Shown: positions 1 through 5,087 of the stretch, in pieces
Position numbering within the stretch: the first letter of the stretch is position 1
Layout of the letters: every line of letters begins with the position of its first letter
Assembly: GCA_948750805.1 (NCBI GenBank)
Contig: CAPZYV010000071.1
Location: 1-5,087, forward strand
Source of the DNA: an uncultured Bacilli bacterium
GTDB lineage: Bacteria > Bacillota_I > Bacilli_A > RF39 > UBA660
Length of the DNA stretch: 5,087 nucleotides
Direction: 5' to 3'
Position numbers and translations under genes: made by a program
Notes under the pieces: generated by a model
The model's database searches: none
The model's input: only the letters and a program-made list of their open reading frames with translations
What the model was told of the DNA's origin: nothing

Positions 1-929
1 AAAGATTAGATTATGCAATTAAACATTTTAATAATAAAGGTTTTAATATTATGGAAACTGCTAATGTTAGAACTGGGGATAAGGGAAGAAGTTCAAGTAG
101 TAAAACTCAAGCGAAAGAATTAGAGAGTTTATATTTGAATTCTGATGTTAAAATGATAATTTGTGCTGCTGGCGGTGAATTTGCGATGGAAATGCTTCCA
201 GAGTTTAATTTTGAAGTTGTAAAAAATAATCCCAAATGGTTGCAAGGATATTCTAATCCAACATGCCTAACTTTTACAATAACTACTAACTATGATATAG
301 CAACTATTTATGGAACAAATTTTGCTGCTTTTGGTATGACGCCTTGGCATAAATCATTGGAAGATAACTTTCAAATATTACAAGGAAATATAATAACCCA
401 AAATAGTTATCCTAAATATGAGTCAGGCTATACTAAATATATAATTGGAAACGAACCTTATCTTTTAGATAAAAAAGTTAAGTGGGAAAATTTAAATGAT
501 GAAGATATAATTCAAATGCAAGGTCGAATTATAGGAGGCTGTATAGAAGACTTATCTGAACTAGCTGGTACACCTTTTGATAAAACTTTAGATTTTATTG
601 AACGTTATCAAGAAGATGGGGTAATTTGGTATTTCGATAATTTTGGATTGACTAGCGAAAGTATCATCAGAACATTATGGAAATTTAAAATAATGGGGTG
701 GTTTAAATATACTAAAGGAATTATATTTGGTAGAAATTTTGCAGAAGTAAGTTATTGTGATATTAGTTTTAAAGAAGCTCTTAAACATGCTTTAAATGAA
801 TTAAATATACCTGTTATTATTAATGCTGATATCGGTCATGTATCACCTAGAATGACAATCATTAATGGAGCTATTGCTTATGTTGAATGTAAAAATGGAA
901 AAGGTAGTATTCAATTTATTCTTAAATAA
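1..929 (+). CDS. S66-family serine carboxypeptidase (LD-carboxypeptidase / MccF-like), 5'-truncated by window edge
   Basis: Peptidase of family S66, whose members remove the terminal D-Ala from the L,D-linked tetrapeptide of recycled murein (LdcA) or detoxify processed microcin C-like peptide-nucleotides (MccF). The reading frame is open from base 3, and the 16 residues before the ATG at 51 (RLDYAIKHFNNKGFNI) match the family's N-terminal helix and strand. That ATG is therefore internal; the real start lies upstream, probably about 30 codons away. Counting from the ATG at 51, the motifs are GDKGRSSSS (9-17), ICAAGGE (37-43), the nucleophile elbow GYSNPT with Ser68 (bases 252-254) and the C-terminal GH with His263 (bases 837-839). 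The position of the third triad residue, Glu in LdcA and MccF, holds Asp196 here. There is no signal peptide in the visible part, and the family is usually cytoplasmic. The GYSNPT...YGTNFAAFGM...WHKSLE pattern looks closer to MccF-like Firmicute members than to LdcA. The substrate cannot be decided from sequence. Confidence 0.93.
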   Translation, partial: RLDYAIKHFNNKGFNIMETANVRTGDKGRSSSSKTQAKELESLYLNSDVKMIICAAGGEFAMEMLPEFNFEVVKNNPKWLQGYSNPTCLTFTITTNYDIATIYGTNFAAFGMTPWHKSLEDNFQILQGNIITQNSYPKYESGYTKYIIGNEPYLLDKKVKWENLNDEDIIQMQGRIIGGCIEDLSELAGTPFDKTLDFIERYQEDGVIWYFDNFGLTSESIIRTLWKFKIMGWFKYTKGIIFGRNFAEVSYCDISFKEALKHALNELNIPVIINADIGHVSPRMTIINGAIAYVECKNGKGSIQFILK

Positions 930-932
930 TAG

Positions 933-975
933 TAAATATCTTATATGTATTGTCTACCTATAGAAGATATTTAAT
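933..975 (+). terminator. candidate AT-rich terminator hairpin after the S66 gene
   Basis: A perfect 10-bp inverted repeat, TAAATATCTT (933-942) and AAGATATTTA (964-973), begins four bases after the TAA stop. After one mismatch the stem can continue for three A-T pairs and a G-U pair (944-947 with 959-962), leaving an 11-base loop. Position and symmetry suit a transcript end. However, the stem has almost no G-C pairs, and only a broken T-rich run (TTAATTTCTT, 971-980) follows, so it may be a weak terminator or an mRNA 3' stabiliser. Confidence 0.42.
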
Positions 976-1038
976 TTCTTACAAAATTAGATGTCATTTT
1001 TTATGGCTATTACTAAAAAGTAAGTAGGAATAAAATAT

Positions 1039-1062
1039 AGATTGACTTTAAAATCTTTTTTT
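1039..1062 (+). terminator. weak second terminator-like hairpin with T-run
   Basis: AGATT (1039-1043) and AATCT (1052-1056) can pair around an 8-base loop, and the right arm runs directly into a tract ending at 1062 that gives seven consecutive T. The T-tract is better than that of the hairpin at 933-973, but a 5-bp stem with a single G-C pair is short for an intrinsic terminator. It may act as a back-up, or be chance in AT-rich DNA. Confidence 0.22.
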
Positions 1063-1215
1063 CATTAAAAGTTTTAGTTTTGGTTTTATCAAGCTTCCGT
1101 TTAGCTTAGAGGTAGACACTTAAGATACTGAATCTTCCAAATTAAATATAACTGACAAATTAGTAAATATGTCTATTTTTTCTAAAGAATATATGTAAAA
1201 AAATATTCCCTTTAA

Positions 1216-1244
1216 TTTACATCCCATATTATCCATGGTATAAT
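1216..1244 (+). promoter_or_regulatory. sigma-A (sigma-70 type) promoter with extended -10 for the asnB operon
   Basis: The -35 box TTTACA (1216-1221; consensus TTGACA, one mismatch) and a perfect -10 box TATAAT (1239-1244) are separated by exactly 17 bases. The -10 is preceded by TG at 1236-1237 with one base between, giving the extended -10 element common in Gram-positive bacteria. Transcription should begin near 1250-1252, leaving a leader of roughly 50 bases before the asnB start. A-rich DNA just upstream (around 1196-1203) could help as an UP-like element. Confidence 0.82.
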
Positions 1245-1256
1245 TATTTAGTAAGA

Positions 1257-1284
1257 ACAAAAACTAATAATAGGAAGTTTTTGT
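1257..1284 (+). promoter_or_regulatory. 9-bp perfect inverted repeat in the asnB leader (operator or 5' hairpin)
   Basis: ACAAAAACT (1257-1265) and AGTTTTTGT (1276-1284) are exact reverse complements separated by 10 bases. The element begins about 6 bases after the predicted transcription start, and a 7-bp direct repeat GTAAGAA (1251-1257 and 1283-1289) overlaps its outer edges. Half-site centres are 19 bp apart, close to two helical turns, so a dimeric repressor site is plausible. As RNA it would be a stem with only two G-C pairs next to the ribosome binding site. No known regulator motif is recognised. Confidence 0.45.
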
Positions 1285-1292
1285 AAGAAAGT

Positions 1293-1296
1293 AGGA
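1293..1296 (+). promoter_or_regulatory. ribosome binding site of asnB (short)
   Basis: AGGA sits 6 bases before the ATG at 1303. It is weaker than the sites of the two downstream genes (AAAGGAGG and AAGGAG), so asnB may be translated less efficiently than its partners. The start itself is fixed by the protein, because the class B synthetase needs Cys directly after the initiator Met. Confidence 0.7.
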
Positions 1297-1302
1297 TAAT
1301 AT

Positions 1303-3132
1303 ATGTGCGGAATAGTTGGCTTTATAGATAAAGAAAAAAACAAAGATAAAATAATTAAAAAAATGGCTGATAGAATTATTCATCGTGGACCTGATGGTGA
1401 AGGTTATTATACAGACATAAATGTAGCACTTGGTCACCGTCGATTATCTATTATAGATATTAATGCAGGTAAACAGCCAATGTATAATGAAGATGAAAAT
1501 ATAGTTATTGTTTTTAATGGGGAAATTTATAATTATAAAGCTTTAATGAACGAACTTAAAAAGAAAAAACATAAATTCACTACGAAATGTGATACAGAAG
1601 TATTAGTTCATGGATATGAAGAATGGGGTAGTGATTTACCAAATAAATTACGTGGGATGTTTGCTTTTGCTATCTGGGATAAAAAGAATGAAACTTTATT
1701 TTGTGCTCGTGACCATTTTGGTATTAAACCATTTTATTATTATGTAAATGATGGCACTTTTATGTTTGCATCAGAAATTAAATCTTTTTTAGAACATCCT
1801 AAATTTACTAAAGAATTAAACAAAGAACTTTTAGCACCATATTTAACATTTAGTTTTACACCAACAACAGAAACGTTTTTTAAAGGTGTAAATCGTCTTA
1901 ATCCTGGATATAGCTTAACTTACAAAAATGGCGAAATTAAAATAGAAGAATATTATGCTTATGATTTTAAAGAACAAAAAAGAAGTTATGAAGAGGCAGT
2001 TAAAGAAATTAGTGAAATAATGGAAGATTCAGTTAAACATCATTTAGAAAGTGATGTCGAGGTAGGTTCATTTTTATCTAGTGGTATAGATTCTTCATAT
2101 ATTGTTAGTTTAGCTCGCCCTGATAAAACATATACAGTTGGTTATGATATTCCTAAATATAGTGAAATAGCTTATGCAGAAGATTTAGCAAATCGCTTAA
2201 ATATTGAAAATATAAGTCGTAAAATAAATAAAGATGAATATATGAAAATTGTTCCTAAAATAATGTATCATATGGACGAACCTTTTTGTGATGCAGCATC
2301 AATTGCACTATATTTCTTATCTGAACTTGCTAGTCGCGATGTTAAAGTAGTTTTATCCGGTGAAGGAGCAGATGAATTTTTTGCAGGATATAATACTTAT
2401 CGTGAAACAGTAGACATGAGCTTTTATAATAAAATACCATATTTTATGCGTCATGTTGTAGCAACCATTCTGGGTTATCTTCCAGAATTTAGAGGACGTA
2501 ACTTTTTAGTTCGAAGAGGTACTAAATTAGAAGATGAATATATTGGTATGAACCGAGTATTTAGTGATAAAGAGGCTAGTAAAGTAATAGGTCATAAAAA
2601 CAAGATTAAAAATAAAGATTTAACTTCGCCAATTTTTAATAAATTTAAAGATAAAAATGATTTAATTAAAATGCAAGCGATAGATATAAATTTTTGGTTA
2701 GTAAAAGATATTTTACATAAAGCTGACCGCATGACTATGGCTAATTCTTTAGAGCTTCGTGTTCCTTTTATTGATAAAGAAGTTTATAATTTAGCAAGTT
2801 CTTTAGAAATGGATAAAAAAGTAACTAAAGAAAATACCAAAGTAGCTTTAAGAGATGCAGCTAAAAAAGTTATCCCAAATGAATCATATAAAAAGAAAAA
2901 GTTAGGGTTTCCAGTGCCACTTCGAGCTTGGATGAGTGAAGAAGATGTTCATAAAGAAATTGAATCTACTTTTAAACAAGATTTTGTTAAAGAATTATTT
3001 GACCAAAAATATATTATGAAACTTTTAGATAATTCTTTAAAAGGTAAAAAAGATACTTATAAAAAAGTATGGGCTATTTATGCATTTATAAAATGGTATG
3101 AAGTATTCTTTTTAGATAAGGACTTTAATTAA
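1303..3132 (+). CDS. asnB: Asparagine synthetase, glutamine-hydrolysing (AsnB-type amidotransferase)
   Basis: Cytoplasmic enzyme that activates a carboxylate with ATP and amidates it with ammonia from glutamine; the classical reaction is Asp to Asn. It has 609 residues, in the usual range. The N-terminal class II glutaminase domain (2 to about 210) begins MCGIVGF, with nucleophile Cys2 freed by Met removal. It carries HRGPDGEG (27-34), GHRRLSIID (44-52), FNGEIYN (71-77), DTEVL (97-101) and ARDHFGIKP (135-143). The synthetase domain (about 230-600) has the ATP PP-loop SSGIDSS (259-265), MDEPFCD (324-330), LSGEGADEFFAGY (351-363) and DRMTMANSLELRVPFID (475-491). All expected active-site motifs are present. 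It is first in an operon with a racemase-fold enzyme 18 bases downstream and an ATP-grasp ligase after that. AsnB-family proteins in Gram-positives (AsnH in lactococci, AsnB1 of Lactobacillus plantarum) amidate peptidoglycan D-Asp or meso-diaminopimelate. The context makes such a role possible here, but free asparagine synthesis cannot be excluded. Confidence 0.97.
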   Translation: MCGIVGFIDKEKNKDKIIKKMADRIIHRGPDGEGYYTDINVALGHRRLSIIDINAGKQPMYNEDENIVIVFNGEIYNYKALMNELKKKKHKFTTKCDTEVLVHGYEEWGSDLPNKLRGMFAFAIWDKKNETLFCARDHFGIKPFYYYVNDGTFMFASEIKSFLEHPKFTKELNKELLAPYLTFSFTPTTETFFKGVNRLNPGYSLTYKNGEIKIEEYYAYDFKEQKRSYEEAVKEISEIMEDSVKHHLESDVEVGSFLSSGIDSSYIVSLARPDKTYTVGYDIPKYSEIAYAEDLANRLNIENISRKINKDEYMKIVPKIMYHMDEPFCDAASIALYFLSELASRDVKVVLSGEGADEFFAGYNTYRETVDMSFYNKIPYFMRHVVATILGYLPEFRGRNFLVRRGTKLEDEYIGMNRVFSDKEASKVIGHKNKIKNKDLTSPIFNKFKDKNDLIKMQAIDINFWLVKDILHKADRMTMANSLELRVPFIDKEVYNLASSLEMDKKVTKENTKVALRDAAKKVIPNESYKKKKLGFPVPLRAWMSEEDVHKEIESTFKQDFVKELFDQKYIMKLLDNSLKGKKDTYKKVWAIYAFIKWYEVFFLDKDFN

Positions 3133-3136
3133 TAAT

Positions 3137-3144
3137 AAAGGAGG
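3137..3144 (+). promoter_or_regulatory. strong ribosome binding site of the racemase gene
   Basis: AAAGGAGG lies 6 bases before the ATG at 3151, in the 18-base gap after the asnB stop. It is a near-perfect match to the 16S rRNA tail and confirms the start; there is no room for a separate promoter in this gap. Confidence 0.9.
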
Positions 3145-3150
3145 AAAAAT

Positions 3151-4299
3151 ATGTACCGTAATACTTATGCTTTAATTAATAAAGATATTATTAAAGAAAA
3201 TGTAGAAGAAATAAAAAGTAAATATAATACTTATAAATATTATATTGGTGTGGTAAAAAATAATGCATATAGTCATGGTATTGATATAATTCCTTCTTTA
3301 ATAAATGGGGGAATAAATTATCTTGCAGTATCTAGTCTTGATGAAGCAATGAATATTAGAGCAGCTTATAAAGATATTTCGATTCTTATTTTAGAACCCA
3401 TAGATTTAAAATTTATAGATGTTGCAATCAAGAATAAAATCACGATTACAATTGAGAGCTTAGATTATTTAAAAGAGCTTTTAGCTAAAAAAATAAGTAA
3501 AAAATTAAAAGTACATTTTAAAATTGATTCAGGTATGAATAGATTAGGTTTTAAAAATAAAATAGATATTGAAGAAGCTTATGCTTTAATTAATGAAGAT
3601 AAATATTTAGAATTAGAGGGAATTTATACACATTTTGCTACAGCTGGACGAGGCGATATTTATTATAATAAACAATTAAAAAAAGTATTATATTTATTAA
3701 TGGGTATTGATTTAAAAAAGATTCCGATTATTCATTTTGATAGAAGTTTAACTTTTGTTAGTCATGAAAAAATTTCTTGTGTTAATGGGATAAGATTAGG
3801 AGTTATAATGTATGGCTTTAGTGGTAGTGTTAAACCAAATTTAACTTTTAAAAATAAATTAAAACGAAAATTATTAAAAAGGGAAATAGATTATATAAGT
3901 GAAAATGACCTTAATTTAAAAACTGCTTTTAGTCTTTATTCTAGTGTTATAGCTATAAGAAAAGTAGATACTGGTGAAAGAGTAGGATATAATGCAAGTT
4001 ATATAGTTGATAGTCCTAGTTTTATTGCAACAATTGCAATAGGGTATGCTGATGGGGTTTCAAAAGATTATGGTTATGTAGTAATTAATAATAAACGCTA
4101 TCCTATAGTAAGTGACTCTATGGATATGATTATGGTTAAAGTAGATGAATCAGTTAAAGTAGGAGATACTGTGGAGATTTTTGGAGAAAAAATTTCTATT
4201 AATGAAACTAAAAGTAGATTGAAAATAAATGGTTATCACTTATTTAATATGATAACTAGTAGAGTACCAAGAATTTATAAAGAGGAAAATAAAAAGTAA
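3151..4299 (+). CDS. Alanine-racemase-family PLP enzyme, divergent
   Basis: Fold-type III PLP racemase of 382 residues (typical Alr about 370-390). It interconverts L- and D-amino acids, classically alanine for peptidoglycan. The TIM-barrel domain opens with the PLP-lysine motif VVKNNAYSHG (34-43, Lys36; usual form VVKADAYGHG). It also has KIDSGMNRLGF (124-134), containing the lysine that is often carbamylated and the Arg contacting PLP, then THFA (160-163) and GIRLGVIMYG (213-222). The C-terminal beta domain supplies the second catalytic base in VGYNASY (278-284, Tyr280), then GYADG (298-302), SMDM (323-326) and RVPRIY (371-376). The usual NS of the PLP-phosphate segment (ANSAA) reads RS here (Arg198, Ser199), and a lysine-rich insertion of about 20 residues lies between YG (222) and the C-terminal domain (around 228-255). 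Catalytic residues are intact, so it should be active. These changes and its place between an AsnB and an ATP-grasp ligase suggest a dedicated D-amino-acid supplier, perhaps not for alanine. The symbol alr is withheld for that reason. Confidence 0.92.
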   Translation: MYRNTYALINKDIIKENVEEIKSKYNTYKYYIGVVKNNAYSHGIDIIPSLINGGINYLAVSSLDEAMNIRAAYKDISILILEPIDLKFIDVAIKNKITITIESLDYLKELLAKKISKKLKVHFKIDSGMNRLGFKNKIDIEEAYALINEDKYLELEGIYTHFATAGRGDIYYNKQLKKVLYLLMGIDLKKIPIIHFDRSLTFVSHEKISCVNGIRLGVIMYGFSGSVKPNLTFKNKLKRKLLKREIDYISENDLNLKTAFSLYSSVIAIRKVDTGERVGYNASYIVDSPSFIATIAIGYADGVSKDYGYVVINNKRYPIVSDSMDMIMVKVDESVKVGDTVEIFGEKISINETKSRLKINGYHLFNMITSRVPRIYKEENKK

Positions 4300-4301
4300 T
4301 T

Positions 4302-4307
4302 AAGGAG
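4302..4307 (+). promoter_or_regulatory. ribosome binding site that sets the ATP-grasp gene start
   Basis: AAGGAG is placed 7 bases before the ATG at 4315, in the 15-base gap after the racemase stop. It picks 4315 over the next in-frame Met at codon 17 and supports translation from a shared operon transcript. Confidence 0.88.
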
Positions 4308-4314
4308 AATTATT

Positions 4315-5087
4315 ATGGATTTTGAAGTATTAATTTTAGGAACAGACCCTAATAGTTATTATATGTCAAGGTGTTGCTATGAAGCTTTTCATAAAAAACC
4401 TTATGTTATTGGTAGAAGTCCACTTTCTTTTACAACATATTCTAATATTTTAAATGTTTCTTATGAGGAAGATATTTGGAGTGAAGAAGGCTTTTTAAGG
4501 GTATTAGATAAGTTTGCTAAAGAACATAATAGTAAAATTATTTTAATTAGTACTAATGAAACATATACCGAATTTGTTAGTGCTAATAAAGAAAAGTTAA
4601 ATAAACGTTATATTTTTAATTTTCCAGATACGGAAGTTATTAAAAGCTTAACCAATAAAGAAAATTTTTATAAGACTTATCAAAATAGCAAATTAACGTT
4701 TCCCAATACTATTTATTATGATTGTACTAAAAAGAGTAAAATACCTGATAATTTAATTTATCCTATTGTTTTAAAACCTGCTAATGTTGTTATATATAAT
4801 CATATATCTTTTGCTGGTAAAAAGAAAATATATAAAATAGAAAGTTATGATGAACTTAAAAGAGTAGTAAGCTTAATTAAAGAAAATGGCTATAATGATA
4901 AGTTAATTATGCAAGAGTTTATTCCCGGGGGAGATGATGCTCTATTTGATGCTGTTTTATATGTAAATACTAAAGGTAAATGTGAATTTATGACTTTTGC
5001 CCAAATTGGATTACAAGAAAGAACTTCTAATATGGTTGGCAATGCTGCTGTATTAATTAATGGCTTTAATACAACTAAAGGTGATGT
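4315..5087 (+). CDS. ATP-grasp carboxylate-amine ligase, D-aspartate-ligase-like, 3'-truncated by window edge
   Basis: The frame is open to the right edge, giving 257 residues with no stop. It starts MDFEVLILGTDPNSYYMSR, a pre-ATP-grasp strand-loop. TNKENFYKTY (113-122) and FPNTIYY (129-135) lead into the ATP-grasp core: YPIVLKPAN (149-157), where Lys154 should contact ATP; GKKKIYKI (168-175); and the nucleotide-hinge strand LIMQEFIPGGDD (197-208). The C-terminal part with the metal-binding acidic and Asn residues is outside the window. Such ligases form an acyl-phosphate and couple it to an amine. From memory, the overall pattern (LGTDxNxYxMSR, KENFY, FP.ILKP.N, L.MQEFIPG.D, GN.A) resembles the D-aspartate ligases of Enterococcus faecium and Lactococcus, which add D-Asp to the lysine of the peptidoglycan precursor. 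It is third in the operon, next to a racemase and an amidotransferase, which fits that kind of chemistry. Another ligase of this broad family, for example one modifying a sugar or a peptide, is possible. Confidence 0.9.
   Translation, partial: MDFEVLILGTDPNSYYMSRCCYEAFHKKPYVIGRSPLSFTTYSNILNVSYEEDIWSEEGFLRVLDKFAKEHNSKIILISTNETYTEFVSANKEKLNKRYIFNFPDTEVIKSLTNKENFYKTYQNSKLTFPNTIYYDCTKKSKIPDNLIYPIVLKPANVVIYNHISFAGKKKIYKIESYDELKRVVSLIKENGYNDKLIMQEFIPGGDDALFDAVLYVNTKGKCEFMTFAQIGLQERTSNMVGNAAVLINGFNTTKGD

Larger units (their letters stand above)
930..1302. other. 373-base intergenic region, no protein gene seen
   Basis: This gap separates the S66 gene from the asnB operon. Neither strand shows an ORF of convincing length; the longest ATG reading noticed, 991-1023, would make ten residues and has no ribosome binding site. 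The left third holds two possible terminators (933-975 and 1039-1062). The middle holds short hairpins (AAGCT 1091-1095 with AGCTT 1103-1107; AAGAT 1122-1126 with ATCTT 1132-1136) within a tRNA-like patch. The right end holds the promoter and leader of asnB. No T-box motif (AGAGA box, or the TGGNACCGCG antiterminator sequence) and no known riboswitch core were recognised. Confidence 0.7.

Noticed and set aside
51..53. ATG at 51 as the start of the S66 gene
   Set aside because: The frame stays open back to the window edge and the 16 residues before it fit the family N-terminal region; the preceding bases (GGTTTTAATATT) hold no ribosome binding site.
991..1023. Ten-residue reading frame (MSFFMAITKK) in the intergenic region, possible leader peptide
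   Set aside because: It has no ribosome binding site, lies more than 200 bases upstream of the mapped promoter, and has no run of regulatory codons or attenuator following it.
1042..1070. Possible second promoter: TTGACT at 1042-1047 as a -35 box
   Set aside because: At 17 bases downstream there is only TTAAAA (1065-1070), a poor -10, and the T-run and hairpin overlap it; the 1216-1244 promoter is far better.
930..1170. 10-bp direct repeat TAGTAAATAT (930-939 and 1161-1170)
   Set aside because: It is a low-complexity A/T string in very AT-rich DNA, with no third copy noticed and no further extension; likely chance.
1187..1208. GAATAT/ATATTC inverted repeat just upstream of the -35 box
   Set aside because: It is only 6 bp with a 10-base loop and almost entirely A/T; too weak to call an operator.
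1081..1302. T-box riboswitch upstream of asnB
   Set aside because: An amino-acid gene invites it, but no AGAGA box, no TGGNACCGCG antiterminator motif and no terminator directly before the gene were seen, and the leader after the promoter is only about 50 bases.

Overview
The window is a strongly AT-rich stretch with every gene on the + strand. It reads with the standard bacterial code: Trp is TGG, no in-frame TGA interrupts a gene, and the three visible stops are all TAA. Good AGGAGG-type ribosome binding sites and a consensus sigma-A promoter fit a low-GC Firmicute or Bacilli/Mollicutes-related bacterium that makes a peptidoglycan wall. No marker gene fixes the genus, so this placement is an inference.

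Layout: (1) 1-929 is the 3' part of an S66-family serine carboxypeptidase (LD-carboxypeptidase / MccF type); its true start lies before the window. (2) 930-1302 is a 373-base intergenic region. It holds an AT-rich hairpin that may end the S66 transcript, a weaker hairpin plus T-run, a decayed-looking tRNA-like patch, a textbook extended -10 promoter (1216-1244) and a 9-bp perfect inverted repeat (1257-1284) just after the predicted transcription start. (3) 1303-3132 is a complete class B, glutamine-hydrolysing asparagine synthetase (AsnB type). (4) 3151-4299 is a complete but divergent PLP-dependent alanine-racemase-fold enzyme. (5) 4315 to the right edge is an unfinished gene for an ATP-grasp ligase that resembles the D-aspartate ligases of lactic acid bacteria.

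Genes 3-5 are separated by only 18 and 15 bases, each with a strong ribosome binding site, and lie behind one promoter, so they look like one operon. The set of amidotransferase, amino-acid racemase and ATP-grasp amino-acid ligase suggests a pathway that makes a D-amino acid, attaches it to a carboxylate or amine acceptor and amidates it. A peptidoglycan side-chain or cross-bridge residue such as D-Asp/D-isoAsn is the best-known parallel. The S66 peptidase upstream could also act on peptidoglycan stem peptides, but it is in a separate transcription unit. The pathway assignment is inference; the individual enzyme families are well supported, except that the ligase's exact substrate is open.
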